NCBI GenBank assembly: GCA_947627175.1
Contig: CANQVA010000014.1
Location: 1-50,786, forward strand
Reading direction: 5' to 3'
DNA: 50,786 nucleotides
From: an uncultured Ruminococcus sp.
GTDB lineage: Bacteria > Bacillota > Clostridia > Oscillospirales > Ruminococcaceae
Made by a program: the position numbers and the translations under genes. Positions 23,387-33,349 of this stretch are shown here, piece by piece (within the stretch, counting starts at the first letter, position 1; every line of letters starts with the position of its first letter). A model generated the notes under the pieces. It saw only the letters and a program-made list of their open reading frames with translations. It was not told the origin of the DNA and made no database searches.

Positions 23387-24613
23387 TTATATGTTTTCGC
23401 CGATTATCTGCTTAGGTTCAACGGTCTTTCCCTCTGAAACAGTTACATTATGACCGACAACGGCAATGCCCCAGTCGTCCCTGTTTTCAACTTGTGCAGG
23501 GTCTAATCCGATATGTGAACCACTTTCGATAATGCTGTCACTGCCTACTATAGCATACTCAACAACCGCACCGGACTTTATTACTGCACCGGGCATAATG
23601 ATACTATATTTTACAGTTGCGTCCTTTTCAACAGTAACACCGGAAAATACAATTGAAAAATCAACTGTTCCGTCGATATTGCTTCCCTCATCAATCATTG
23701 AATTTTCAATATTTGCATTGTCGCCGACATACTGAGGGGGCATATAATTATTTCTTGAATAGATTTTCCAACTTGGGTCATAGAGGTCAAGCGGTACACT
23801 TGGACTGAGCAAGTCCATATTTGCTTCCCAAAGTGAGTCAAGAGTACCAACATCTTTCCAGTAACCTTCAAATTCATAAGCGAAAAGCCTTTGATTATCA
23901 CGGAGCATTGAAGTGATTATATCCTTGCCGAAATCCTTTGACCATGCTTCACCACGTTCACGCTTTGCATTAGCATCATTTTCGTTTTCAATGAGATACT
24001 TTTTCAGTTTTTCCCAACTGAACACATATATACCCATTGATGCAAGAGTTGATTTAGGTTCCTTCGGCTTTTCAACAAAGTCAATAACTTTATTCTGTTC
24101 ATCACAAATCATGATACCGAAACGTGAAGCCTCTGCTCTTGGTACATCAATAACTGAAATTGTACAGTCCGCATTGTTTTCAATATGGAAATCAACCATT
24201 TTTGAGTAGTCCATTTTGTAAATATGGTCACCGCCGAGAACAACGACATATTCAGGATTATAACGTTCAATAAATCTCATATTCTGATAAATTGCGTTTG
24301 CTGTTCCCTCATACCACGATGCACCTGCCTGTGTTTCATAAGGTGGGAGGACATGAACACCGCCGTTCATTTTATCCAAATCCCACGGCTGACCGTTGCC
24401 GATATACTCATTAAGAACAAGAGGTTGATACTGTGTAAGTACACCTACAGTATCTATACCGGAATTAGTACAGTTTGAAAGTGGGAAGTCAATCAGACGA
24501 TATTTTCCGCCATACGGGACAGCAGGTTTAGCAACATTTTTAGTAAGTGCATAAAGTCTGCTACCCTGACCGCCTGCCAGTAACATAGCAACGCATTTTT
24601 TCTTTGTATACAT
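23387..24613 (-). CDS. glgC: Glucose-1-phosphate adenylyltransferase, catalytic subunit
   Basis: A 408-residue enzyme making ADP-glucose, the committed step of glycogen synthesis. The catalytic loop [22 protein letters not shown] (residues 11-32), the substrate segment [28 protein letters not shown] near 120, and VEKPKEP near 190 are all present. The C-terminal half is a beta-helix with hexapeptide repeats. The ATG follows AGGAA by about seven bases. It lies 200 bp downstream of glgB, a gap holding a long-range inverted repeat that may affect expression of this and the following genes. The length is typical (Firmicute GlgC about 380-430). Confidence 0.96.
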   Translation of the reverse strand: MYTKKKCVAMLLAGGQGSRLYALTKNVAKPAVPYGGKYRLIDFPLSNCTNSGIDTVGVLTQYQPLVLNEYIGNGQPWDLDKMNGGVHVLPPYETQAGASWYEGTANAIYQNMRFIERYNPEYVVVLGGDHIYKMDYSKMVDFHIENNADCTISVIDVPRAEASRFGIMICDEQNKVIDFVEKPKEPKSTLASMGIYVFSWEKLKKYLIENENDANAKRERGEAWSKDFGKDIITSMLRDNQRLFAYEFEGYWKDVGTLDSLWEANMDLLSPSVPLDLYDPSWKIYSRNNYMPPQYVGDNANIENSMIDEGSNIDGTVDFSIVFSGVTVEKDATVKYSIIMPGAVIKSGAVVEYAIVGSDSIIESGSHIGLDPAQVENRDDWGIAVVGHNVTVSEGKTVEPKQIIGENI

Positions 24614-24634
24614 ATAATTTAATTCCTGCTACTC

Positions 24635-24767
24635 AAAATATGGACAGATATATTCAACTGTAAAATTTTTAAGTAGCTTTTTCCTTTCTATAATCATATA
24701 GTTTTATTCGGATTTATTTTTATTGTCACAATATCCGATTATGTTTCACAAATTTTGTCCATATTTT
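24635..24767. repeat. Long-range inverted repeat between glgB and glgC
   Basis: AAAATATGGACA (24635-24646) and its exact reverse complement (24756-24767) flank 109 bases in the glgB-glgC gap. In the minus-strand transcript this gives a 12-pair stem ending about 20 bases before the glgC start. No T run follows, so it is not an intrinsic terminator. Confidence 0.6.
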
Positions 24768-24813
24768 CAGATATTTTCACCCCCTGTCAAATAATTTCTG
24801 ATATTTGTCTGAT

Positions 24814-26841
24814 TTATTCAGCCTTGACCGTGCTCTTTGAATTTGACGATTTTCTTGTTTTTTTCACATCAGTTTTTTCTGAAGATTTTTTTGTGTTTTT
24901 GTCTTTGTCGGGAGCTGCTATTTCTGCTGTTGCTTTCGGTGTTCTTTTCTTCACGGGTGCAAATTTGAGATAAATTACAGAAAGAGGTGCGAGTGTCATA
25001 GATATACACTGGTCAAAGCCATGCATACTTATTTTTTCTGTTTTGAATGATTTTTCAGTAACTCCTGAACCTCCGAATTCAGTTGCATCTGTATTGAAAA
25101 CGAGCTTATACCTTCCTTTTTTGGGAACACCTATTTTATAATCGAGGCGTTCAACAGGGACGAAATTGCAGACTGCAATTATTTCTTCTCCGTTGTCATC
25201 TATACGACGGAAAGCAATTATACTCTGTTTATTATCATCATTGGAAATCCAGCTGAACCCGTTCCATGAGTCATCATTCTGCCAAAGTGGTGTATTTTCG
25301 AGATAGAATTTATTTAACTTTTCTGAAAATTTCAACATAGTCTTATGGAAATCAGAATCTTTCACAAGATTCCAGTCAAGCTGCGACTGATAATTCCATT
25401 CTTTTTCTTGTGCAAATTCCTGTCCCATAAAGAGAAGTTTCTTTCCGGGGTGTGCCATCATATACGCAAGGAAAGCACGATACGAAGCGAATTTTTGTTC
25501 ATATTTGCCGGGCATCTTGTTAATCATTGAACACTTGCCGTATACGACTTCATCATGTGAAATCGGAAGAACGTAGTTTTCAGAAAAAGCATAGAAGAAT
25601 GAGAAAGTAAGTTTATCATGATTAAATGAACGATAAATAGGGTCAAGGGACATATAATGGAGCATATCATTCATCCAGCCCATATTCCACTTGAAATTAA
25701 ATCCGAGTCCGCCTACATCAGTAGGCTTTGTAACAAGTGGCCATGCCGTCGATTCTTCTGCAATCATAAGTGCGTCGGGGTGATTCAAAAATATAGCCTC
25801 ATTCAAATTTTTAAAGAACTGAACCGCCTCAAGATTTTCCTTTCCGCCGTTTATATTTGCTGCCCATTCACCGTCACGCCGGTCATAGTCAAGATACAGC
25901 ATTGAAGCTACCGCATCAACTCTCAGACCGTCAACATGAAATTCATTGAACCAGTAATTCGCACTTGAAATAAGGAACGAGCATACCTCTGCCCTTCCGT
26001 AATCAAATACACGTGTACCCCATGCTTTATGTTCTTTTTTGCGTTCGTCGGTATACTCATAACAACAAGTTCCGTCAAATTCATAAAGACCTGCACCGTC
26101 TTTCGGGAAGTGAGCGGGAACCCAGTCAAGAATAACACCAATACCTGCTTCATGGAACATATCAACCATTTTTCTGAAATCGTCGGGAGTTCCATAACGG
26201 GAAGTAGGGGCAAAATAGCCTGTAACCTGATAACCCCATGAACCGTCAAACGGGTATTCTGTGAGGGGCATAAACTCAACATGAGTATATGACATCTTTT
26301 TCAGATACGGAATAATTTCTTCCGCAAATGAAATATAATCCATGAAAACGTCCTTTTCCCTTATTTTCCATGAACCGAGATGAACCTCATAGATATTTAC
26401 AGGACTTTTATAAACGCTCTTTTTGCTTTTCTGCACAAACCATTCACTGTCATTCCACTGATATTCACTTTCATAAATTTTTGAAGCTGTATCAGGTCTT
26501 GTTTCAAAGTGAGATGCATACGGGTCTGATTTAAGTATAATACGGCCATCCTTTGTTTCGATGCTGTATTTATAAGTATCAAACTGTTTGAGCTTTGAAA
26601 TTTCAGCCTCCCACACTCCGTCTGCAATAAGAGCCATAGGGTTTCTGTCCCTTTTCCAGTCGTTGAAATCTCCTACAACTGAAACGCTAACAGCATTAGG
26701 AGCCCAAACTCTGAAAGTGAACAGGCGTGTGCGGCCTTTTTTCTCGGAATGTACTCCGAAGAATTTATAAGCCTCATAGTTCTTTCCCTGATAAAAAAGA
26801 TAGAGTGGAAAGTCGTTAAGATTTGTATTTTTTACTGACAT
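24814..26841 (-). CDS. glgB: 1,4-alpha-glucan branching enzyme (GH13)
   Basis: A 675-residue enzyme introducing alpha-1,6 branches into glycogen. Order: an N-terminal CBM48-like beta domain (VWAPNAVSVSVVGDFNDW, residues 45-62), then the GH13 barrel with VILDWVPAHF (region I), GLRVDAVASML with nucleophile Asp309 (region II), MIAEEST with the acid/base Glu near 362 (region III) and ISHDEV near 430 (region IV), and a C-terminal beta domain. The last 45 residues are an unusual Lys/Ser/Thr-rich disordered tail (KKRTPKATAEI... to the end) not part of the catalytic fold. First gene of the glg operon, with AAGGAGG before the ATG. Confidence 0.95.
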   Translation of the reverse strand: MSVKNTNLNDFPLYLFYQGKNYEAYKFFGVHSEKKGRTRLFTFRVWAPNAVSVSVVGDFNDWKRDRNPMALIADGVWEAEISKLKQFDTYKYSIETKDGRIILKSDPYASHFETRPDTASKIYESEYQWNDSEWFVQKSKKSVYKSPVNIYEVHLGSWKIREKDVFMDYISFAEEIIPYLKKMSYTHVEFMPLTEYPFDGSWGYQVTGYFAPTSRYGTPDDFRKMVDMFHEAGIGVILDWVPAHFPKDGAGLYEFDGTCCYEYTDERKKEHKAWGTRVFDYGRAEVCSFLISSANYWFNEFHVDGLRVDAVASMLYLDYDRRDGEWAANINGGKENLEAVQFFKNLNEAIFLNHPDALMIAEESTAWPLVTKPTDVGGLGFNFKWNMGWMNDMLHYMSLDPIYRSFNHDKLTFSFFYAFSENYVLPISHDEVVYGKCSMINKMPGKYEQKFASYRAFLAYMMAHPGKKLLFMGQEFAQEKEWNYQSQLDWNLVKDSDFHKTMLKFSEKLNKFYLENTPLWQNDDSWNGFSWISNDDNKQSIIAFRRIDDNGEEIIAVCNFVPVERLDYKIGVPKKGRYKLVFNTDATEFGGSGVTEKSFKTEKISMHGFDQCISMTLAPLSVIYLKFAPVKKRTPKATAEIAAPDKDKNTKKSSEKTDVKKTRKSSNSKSTVKAE

Positions 26842-26865
26842 AATTTAGCCTCCTTCGCTATATAC

Positions 26866-26894
26866 ATTTTAGCAGAAATAAAAAAATTATTCAA
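26866..26894 (-). promoter_or_regulatory. Promoter of the glgBCDA operon
   Basis: On the minus strand, TTGAAT (26889-26894), a 17-base spacer and TAAAAT (26866-26871), 25 bases upstream of the glgB start, giving a very short leader. Confidence 0.6.
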
Positions 26895-27018
26895 GCTTTT
26901 TTAGAAAATCGGTCAAAATTTCAGACAATACACTAATTTTTATGTGCATATTTAGTGCATATTGACATATTTTTTATAACAATTACTTTCAGCGTTGTTG
27001 AAATGCACACATGATTAT

Positions 27019-29262
27019 TTATTCAGATGACCGTCTTGCACGGATACCGATAACGGTTATATCATCGACATGAAGTGTAGGATTAAAAACATCAGCTTTT
27101 GCACATATTTCATCAACGATTTTTTTTATGTCGCTTGTACTGAGAAGAAGTTCTTTTATAAACCTATATTCAGTTTCACTTATTCCGTCGGAAAACATAA
27201 TAATTATATCGCCTTCTTCAAAGTCGTAACTGCATGAAAAAGTTTCTGAACGGCTGTAAATTCCTATAGGAAAAGTAGGAGCGACAACTTTCATAACATT
27301 TCCCCTATGGCGTATAAGAGTAGCAGAAGCACCCGATTTTATTATAGTAAGACCGCACGTGTCAAGGTCAATGCATACAGCGTCAAGAGTAGCAAAAGTT
27401 TCGTCAGGCGACTTTGTAACCATTACTGAATTTATAAGTTTTATTGCAGCCTGATAACTTACGCCACTGCCTATAAGTCGGCGGAACATCTTCACAACCA
27501 TTCTCGACTCAACAGCCGCACTTTTTCCGCTTCCCATTCCGTCAGAAAGAACAACATAAGACATTCCCGTGCCGTCGCTGAAAACTGCCGAAGTATCACC
27601 GTTTTCGTCCTCATCATCTGCACACAGTGATGCAACATAAACATCAATTTTATATTCAGGACGTTCAAAAAGTCTTATGCGTATTTTTTCTCCTGAATTT
27701 ACAGGAGATGCACAATCAAGAGGGACTTTCAATTCATCTGAAACAAGGTCACATACTCTTGTAAAATTCTGCGGAGCATTTCGGGAATTAAAATAAAGTT
27801 CAACATGAAGTCTGTTTCCTGCATTATAATATGCAATTACATCTGACGGAAAAAAACCGAATTTATTCAGCTTATTTTTAACCATTTTACTTATAGGTGC
27901 TGAATATCTCATGTCAATAGGCTTGCCTGCGGAATTTATAATTTCCTCCATAGTCTTTATTTGTTCCGAAAGCAGTGACATATTTTCGGAATATCTGAGG
28001 GACATAAGCCTTGATTCAGCTTTTTCCCTTGCCAATTTCCCATAAAAACGCATAAGACCGTCACTATAGATACATTGTCTTAATTCATAGGGGAAATTTT
28101 CCGCAGAAAATTCCGTCATTTCAGAGAGTTTGCGGAAACCTTTCTTTGATGCGGAATAATTCTTATTCCAACATTCGGACTTGTTTGCACAGCAGGTACA
28201 TACAGCATTTATAACTTCCTGATTACTTATATTTTTTTCATTGTTTCTTGAAAGCATAACGGAAATTTTTTCTGACTCTGTACGTACTGTTTTCATAGTA
28301 TCTGACAAAAAATTCATTCTTGCATTTATCACTTCAGGCAGTGCAGAAACAGCGTCTTTTCCCGTTGTAATCCATTTATCGGAATATGCAGGAGAAACTG
28401 CAAGAAAAAGTAATGCCGAACATATTATATCAATCATACTGTATATACTGTTTTGAGTAATGCCTGTAAGAATCATAAGTGTAAAATTTATCCCGACAAA
28501 ACATAACGCCGCAGTAGTATTTTTTTGTTTGTTCATATATCCTGTAAGCATTGCAGAGGCAGGCAGAAGTACAACAGACATTCCGCACTGAACAGATGAC
28601 AGAAAAGCTCCGCACGCCGTCAATGCTCCGCACATGACACCCCCTGTATGACAATAATAATATGCACCGAGAAGTGTTACAGTCATACCAAAAATAAGCC
28701 CGATATTTATGTAAGGAATACTTATTGAACACAATGATGATATTAAAATAGTATACACAACCGCATATGCACAGCCCGTTGAAGTCGAAAAATCAAGCAC
28801 AAACTTTTTCCGCAGACCTGAAATAATATACGCACATGAATATGCTGTAAACCCTGCAAGTCCGCCGTAGAAAATATAGAATATAAGCTTGTACGGAATT
28901 TCACCTATAAGTGCAGAAACAGCCGTCCCTGCCGTAAATATGCTTAAAGCGGTAGTAATACCGTTTACTTTCGGGTCGTTTTTCGGTTCAAGAAACATTT
29001 TTGCTATTATAATCAAAACCATTGCGGTAATTTTAACTATGTTCTTTCCTATATTATGACTTGTTATGCAGTGAAGCAAACTACCTGTCAAAACAGCAGA
29101 CGATGCCGGAAGCGACAACGCACCTGCAATTGAAATATCAGCGAAAGACGATACCCCTGCCATATTCGTCCCGGAAAGTATAAAACCAGCTCCGAGTGCT
29201 ATAGCAAACGCACCTATAGTTCCGACTGCACTGTTTTCGTAAAATTTTTTTCTTTTTTTCAA
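27019..29262 (-). CDS. spoIIE: Stage II sporulation protein E-like PP2C phosphatase
   Basis: A 747-residue protein with about ten N-terminal membrane helices (residues 15-300), a central region with helices and a cysteine cluster (AVCTCCANKSECW, near 350), and a C-terminal PP2C/SpoIIE phosphatase domain with VVLSDGMGSGKSAAVES (near 575) and IIMFSDGIS (near 705). In Bacillus SpoIIE dephosphorylates SpoIIAA to switch on sigma-F in the forespore. Length and topology agree with clostridial SpoIIE (about 750-830). The start is a TTG, seven bases after GAGGGTG; no ATG fits. It lies 140 bp after the GTPase-ribonuclease fusion gene. Its presence argues that the organism can form spores. Confidence 0.93.
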   Translation of the reverse strand: MKKRKKFYENSAVGTIGAFAIALGAGFILSGTNMAGVSSFADISIAGALSLPASSAVLTGSLLHCITSHNIGKNIVKITAMVLIIIAKMFLEPKNDPKVNGITTALSIFTAGTAVSALIGEIPYKLIFYIFYGGLAGFTAYSCAYIISGLRKKFVLDFSTSTGCAYAVVYTILISSLCSISIPYINIGLIFGMTVTLLGAYYYCHTGGVMCGALTACGAFLSSVQCGMSVVLLPASAMLTGYMNKQKNTTAALCFVGINFTLMILTGITQNSIYSMIDIICSALLFLAVSPAYSDKWITTGKDAVSALPEVINARMNFLSDTMKTVRTESEKISVMLSRNNEKNISNQEVINAVCTCCANKSECWNKNYSASKKGFRKLSEMTEFSAENFPYELRQCIYSDGLMRFYGKLAREKAESRLMSLRYSENMSLLSEQIKTMEEIINSAGKPIDMRYSAPISKMVKNKLNKFGFFPSDVIAYYNAGNRLHVELYFNSRNAPQNFTRVCDLVSDELKVPLDCASPVNSGEKIRIRLFERPEYKIDVYVASLCADDEDENGDTSAVFSDGTGMSYVVLSDGMGSGKSAAVESRMVVKMFRRLIGSGVSYQAAIKLINSVMVTKSPDETFATLDAVCIDLDTCGLTIIKSGASATLIRHRGNVMKVVAPTFPIGIYSRSETFSCSYDFEEGDIIIMFSDGISETEYRFIKELLLSTSDIKKIVDEICAKADVFNPTLHVDDITVIGIRARRSSE

Positions 29263-29402
29263 ATTGTATCACCCTCAGACTTAAATATGAATAATATTAT
29301 ACCACTGATTTAAGGGGAAAAATATCATATTAAGGAGAATGATATATAATAATTTACGGCTTTTACGTCTTATTTTGCCATATAATGCCGATACTAAGAA
29401 AT

Positions 29403-31967
29403 TCACTTCATTCTGCTTATAAATTCCTTTATAGCTTTTTCAGCGTTCATATAACGTTCATGAAATTCACTTGCTGAAATTCTCATTGCACCATTTCCGA
29501 GAATAATAGCTTGCTCCATGCCGTCAGAAGTGGCAACTCTTACACGATGCTTTTCAGATAATGTGTGTGAAACCTTTTCGATATATGTATCAGCCGTTTC
29601 TGATTCTTTTGTATAGACAATGTTTATATTAAAGTATTTTTCTATGTCACGGTGCTTTCCTTTTACTTTATATGCATCAAACACAAGAATAAGTTCACAA
29701 CCTGCATATCCCTGATAATTGCACATCATATTTATAAGTTCAGAACATGCGGCGTCGAGATTTTCTTCTGCAATTTTTTTAAGTTCGTCCCATGAAAAAA
29801 TTATATTGTATCCGTCAACAAGAAGATATTCCGAGCCTTCATAATTATGAACCTTGACAGAATTGTTGCTGACAGGTACAGCTTTTATTTTTTTGAATGC
29901 TTTTCGGGGGTCACTCTTTATTTTTCCGTAAGTTCTTTCAAAAATCGCCATAAGTTCTTCATCTGAAACAATTTTCCTTACAAAACGCCTTGCACATTCT
30001 TCCGCTGTTTCAGATGAATTACAATTTGCAGACAAAACTGACGGTATATGCATATGATTCTGTACTTCATTCCATTTCACAACATACCCTGCACCATGAG
30101 AACAGAATACAGAATCCGCACTGTTTTCAATATCGCTGTCGCAGTCATATCCTATACTTTCTATAATCTCATCAGAATTATGACATTCACGGTAACCGCC
30201 TGCTACGCATATAAGTCTGCCCTTGCCCCGTGTATAACTTATAACGTCCTTTTGATAACCGTTGATTTCGGAAACAGGTGCAGTTCCACGTATAACAGAC
30301 ATACTGCCGACTGTTTCGGGAGCGTCAAATTCTGCTGACATACGCTGTAAATCGGCAATAGCACGCCCTGTATTTTCTGACGGTATTTCAAGTTCATAAT
30401 CATAATAAGGTTCAAGAACAATACTTTCCGCATTTCTTAAACCCTGCCTTACTGCCCTGTAAGTTGCCTGCCGAAAATCTCCGCCTTCCGTATGTTTCAG
30501 ATGTGCTTTTCCTGCTGAAAGAGTTATTTTAATATCAGTTATCGGCGAACCCGTAAGAACGCCTTTATGTGTTTTTTCTTCAAGATGAGTTAAAATAAGT
30601 CTTTGCCAGTTTCTGTCAAGAACATCTTCACTGCAAGATGTTTCAAATTTCAAACCGCTCCCACGTTCAAGCGGTTCAAGAACAAGATGCACTTCTGCAT
30701 AATGTTTTAATGGTTCATAATGTCCCACTCCCTCAACTGTATTTTTTATAGTTTCCTTATAAGTAACAGCTCCGTCCTCAAAAAATACCTGATATTTAAA
30801 TTTCTGCAATATAATCTGTGCAAGCACTTCTGTCTGAACTACACCCATAAGCTGTACATATATACTTCTGTTCTGTTCATTCCATACAATATTCAATTGT
30901 GGGTCTTCGTCCTCAAGAATACGCATATTTTCAAGAGCATCATGTATATTTATTTCAGGTGGTAAATTCATTTTATACGTCATTACAGGTTCAAGAAAAG
31001 CCCTTTCCGAGTTTTTCACACTTCCTATTCCCTGCCCCGCATAAGTCCCCGAAAGACCTGTTACTGCACATACATCGCCTGCTTCCGCAAAATCTGCCGT
31101 TCGGAATTTCTCACCCGAATAAAATCTTATTGAACTTATTTTTGATGTAACTTTTTCACCGTCCGAATTTATATATTCAAGTTCTTCACGCATTTTCAGC
31201 ACTCCGCCCATTACTTTAAGATGAGTAAGGCGGTTTCCCTTAGTATCATAAGATATTTTATATACCTTTGCACCAAAATTTTCATTATATTTTTTTTCTG
31301 CCGTAAAACGGTCAAGCAGTGCAAGAAATCCGTCAATTCCGTCCATATGAAGAGCAGAGCCGAAATAGCACGGAAAAATTTTTCTTTCTGATATTCCTGA
31401 TATTATGTCACTGTCCGAAAGTTCGCCGTCTGATAAATATTTTTCCATAAGTTCATCACGGCATAAAGCTGAATTTTCCTGTATTTCGTCATGACTACCC
31501 GAAAAATCAACACATTCGGGCGAAAGATATTTTTGGATATTTTCAAGAACTGATTTTTTTTCAGCACCTGCCAAATCCATTTTATTCACGAATATAAAAA
31601 CAGGCACTTCATATTTCCGCAAAAGTTTCCACAAAGTAGAAGTATGACTTTGCACGCCGTCCGTACCGCTTATAACAAGAACAGCATAGTCAAGAACACG
31701 CATTGTTCTTTCAGTTTCGGACGAAAAGTCAACGTGTCCGGGAGTATCAAGCAGAAAGACTTGTGTATTCCCTGTTGTAAATTCCGCACGATGTGCAAAA
31801 ATAGTAATTCCCCTGTCACGTTCTGTCAGACTTGTATCAAGTGACGAATTGCCATTGTCCACACGTCCGAGTGTACGTATTTTTCCGGTTTTATACAGCA
31901 TAGCCTCCGAAAGCGTTGTTTTTCCCGAATCGACATGAGCTGTAATTCCCAATGTTATTTTTTTCAT
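29403..31967 (-). CDS. EF-G/Tet(M)-like ribosomal GTPase fused to a Rae1/YacP-type NYN ribonuclease
   Basis: An 854-residue two-module protein in one uninterrupted frame. Residues 1 to about 640 follow the Tet(M)/EF-G plan: P-loop AHVDSGKT (10-17), switch I LTERDRGITI (47-56), DTPGH (74-78), NKMD (128-131), then domains II-V including HTEGGDFRQATYRAV near 495. The Tet(M) loop SPVSTPADF that displaces tetracycline is not present at the matching place. After a linker, residues 705-854 match Bacillus Rae1 (YacP) closely, with acidic catalytic residues in LLVDGYN (Asp718), LVFDA (Asp764), ETAD (791-793) and ATSD (Asp815). Rae1 cuts mRNA in the ribosomal A site. The fusion suggests ribosome-delivered mRNA cleavage. 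It is divergent from yunB. Standard annotation may call it a tetracycline-resistance protein, which I doubt. Confidence 0.88.
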   Translation of the reverse strand: MKKITLGITAHVDSGKTTLSEAMLYKTGKIRTLGRVDNGNSSLDTSLTERDRGITIFAHRAEFTTGNTQVFLLDTPGHVDFSSETERTMRVLDYAVLVISGTDGVQSHTSTLWKLLRKYEVPVFIFVNKMDLAGAEKKSVLENIQKYLSPECVDFSGSHDEIQENSALCRDELMEKYLSDGELSDSDIISGISERKIFPCYFGSALHMDGIDGFLALLDRFTAEKKYNENFGAKVYKISYDTKGNRLTHLKVMGGVLKMREELEYINSDGEKVTSKISSIRFYSGEKFRTADFAEAGDVCAVTGLSGTYAGQGIGSVKNSERAFLEPVMTYKMNLPPEINIHDALENMRILEDEDPQLNIVWNEQNRSIYVQLMGVVQTEVLAQIILQKFKYQVFFEDGAVTYKETIKNTVEGVGHYEPLKHYAEVHLVLEPLERGSGLKFETSCSEDVLDRNWQRLILTHLEEKTHKGVLTGSPITDIKITLSAGKAHLKHTEGGDFRQATYRAVRQGLRNAESIVLEPYYDYELEIPSENTGRAIADLQRMSAEFDAPETVGSMSVIRGTAPVSEINGYQKDVISYTRGKGRLICVAGGYRECHNSDEIIESIGYDCDSDIENSADSVFCSHGAGYVVKWNEVQNHMHIPSVLSANCNSSETAEECARRFVRKIVSDEELMAIFERTYGKIKSDPRKAFKKIKAVPVSNNSVKVHNYEGSEYLLVDGYNIIFSWDELKKIAEENLDAACSELINMMCNYQGYAGCELILVFDAYKVKGKHRDIEKYFNINIVYTKESETADTYIEKVSHTLSEKHRVRVATSDGMEQAIILGNGAMRISASEFHERYMNAEKAIKEFISRMK

Positions 31968-32053
31968 AAAACACCTCTTTCCATTACAAATTATTTTCTG
32001 TCACTTAACTTCGCCGATATGAATATAATATAAAAAATATGCGGAGGTGGCTG

Positions 32054-32704
32054 ATGAAACGCAGAAGAAAAAAATCATTAAATCATACTCATATTACTGT
32101 CGTTTTGATAATTACCGCAATTATAATTTTTACAGTTTTCGCTGTATGGACAGATAAAGCTGTAAGACCTGTTGCATCTATGCAGGCAGAACATTTTTCC
32201 CTGCTCACAACAAATGAATCAATAGAGCAGGCGGTTTCTGAATATCTTGAAAAAAATTCCTGTACATACAGTGATTTTTCTGCGGTCATATATGATGAAT
32301 CAGGTCGCCCGGCAGCGATTGAGGCTATTCCATACAATATAAATAAAGTACAGTCGGAGCTTGCTTTAATGATTAACAGAGAACTTGAAAAAAATTCAAA
32401 AGATTCTGTAAAAATTCCTTTAGGTTCTCTGACTGATTCATATATGCTTGCCGGAAAAGGGCCTTATATACGGCTGAGAATATGTCCTGCACAAAAAGCG
32501 TCCGTAAAGCTGAAAAGCAGTTTTACATCTGCCGGAAACAATCAGACCTGCCACAGAATTTCAGCTGAAGTAACAGCTGAAATAAAATCTTCTCTTCCAC
32601 TGTACAATTTTGAAACAACAGCAGAATTTGAATTTCTGCTTGCCGAAAGCATAATAGTCGGAGAAGTTCCCGAAAATGCAAGGTACGCATGGAGTGAATA
32701 CTGA
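32054..32704 (+). CDS. yunB: Sporulation protein YunB
   Basis: A 216-residue protein with one N-terminal membrane helix (about residues 14-38, after a KRRRKK stretch) and an extracytoplasmic domain. YunB features are present: NESIEQAVSEYL, PYNINKVQSELALMINREL, KIPLGSLT, GPYIRLRICP and the C-terminal VGEVPENARYA. In Bacillus yunB is controlled by sigma-E and needed for normal spore formation; the precise activity is not known to me. The start at 32054 lies six bases after GGAGG; an ATG at 32039 overlaps that site and is rejected. It stands as a single gene, divergent from the fusion protein, with a terminator after it. Confidence 0.88.
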   Translation: MKRRRKKSLNHTHITVVLIITAIIIFTVFAVWTDKAVRPVASMQAEHFSLLTTNESIEQAVSEYLEKNSCTYSDFSAVIYDESGRPAAIEAIPYNINKVQSELALMINRELEKNSKDSVKIPLGSLTDSYMLAGKGPYIRLRICPAQKASVKLKSSFTSAGNNQTCHRISAEVTAEIKSSLPLYNFETTAEFEFLLAESIIVGEVPENARYAWSEY

Positions 32705-32708
32705 CATC

Positions 32709-32742
32709 AAAAAGGACTGACATATGCCAGTCCTTTTCCTTT
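32709..32742. terminator. Convergent terminator between yunB and the aro operon
   Basis: A ten-pair stem (32710-32719 with 32728-32737) flanked by A and T runs lies just past the yunB stop and just past the end of the DUF4364 gene on the other strand. Confidence 0.85.
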
Positions 32743-32744
32743 TT

Positions 32745-33338
32745 CTAATTATCACTCAAATCATAAGAAACTTCCTCATTGGACAGCACAAAGTCAATTA
32801 TTTTTCCGTAAAATCCGGCAGGATTAAGCATTATTTTTTCTCCGACGAGTTTCGCTTGTTCAAGGTCAGGGGCAAAAAGTTTCATGTCCATAAGGTCATA
32901 TTTTGCGTCAATACACCTTATGTTTATATAACAGCCGTACTCAGATGGAATATAATCTATTTTTATTTCCTGCTCATATTTCAGACGTGCAAAATATTTC
33001 AGTGCAACAAGTACAGCTTTATCCCTGTAAGACTTCGGAGCATATGATTTAAGCTGTTCAGCACAAGCTTTACCTTTGGGCTGTATAACATAACACTGCT
33101 TTCCGTTGCTGTTTTTCTCAATTGTAAGAAGTTTGTTTGTAAGCAGATAATTTATGGAATCCTGATAATAAAAATAACTGATTATTTCTGTTTCCATAGC
33201 TATTTCATAAAGCTGTTCCACTTCAACAGGTCTTTCAATTCTGTAAAGAAGATAACAGAGCAATATATTCAGGGTAGGCAGGTCTTTTATTTCAGTATCT
33301 GCCATATTAGCCATTTTTCTGATATTTTCATCATGCAT
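32745..33338 (-). CDS. DUF4364 family winged-helix-like protein
   Basis: A 197-residue protein of the DUF4364 family of clostridia. The N-terminal 90 residues look like a winged helix-turn-helix (DLPTLNILLCYLLYRIERPVEVEQL... SINYLLTNKLLTIE), and the C-terminal half is a mixed beta domain. It is the last gene of aroB-aroA-aroC-DUF4364, 11 bases after aroC. A regulatory role is suggested by the helix-turn-helix pattern alone, and there is no evidence that it controls the aro genes. Its presence in the operon may be incidental. Confidence 0.82.
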   Translation of the reverse strand: MHDENIRKMANMADTEIKDLPTLNILLCYLLYRIERPVEVEQLYEIAMETEIISYFYYQDSINYLLTNKLLTIEKNSNGKQCYVIQPKGKACAEQLKSYAPKSYRDKAVLVALKYFARLKYEQEIKIDYIPSEYGCYINIRCIDAKYDLMDMKLFAPDLEQAKLVGEKIMLNPAGFYGKIIDFVLSNEEVSYDLSDN

Positions 33339-33349
33339 TTTACATCACC

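Noticed and set aside
29403..31967. Tetracycline resistance gene of the tet(M)/tet(O) type
   Set aside because: The GTPase core looks alike, but the domain IV loop needed to displace the drug is not present, the protein is about 215 residues longer with a nuclease domain, and there is no mobile element nearby.
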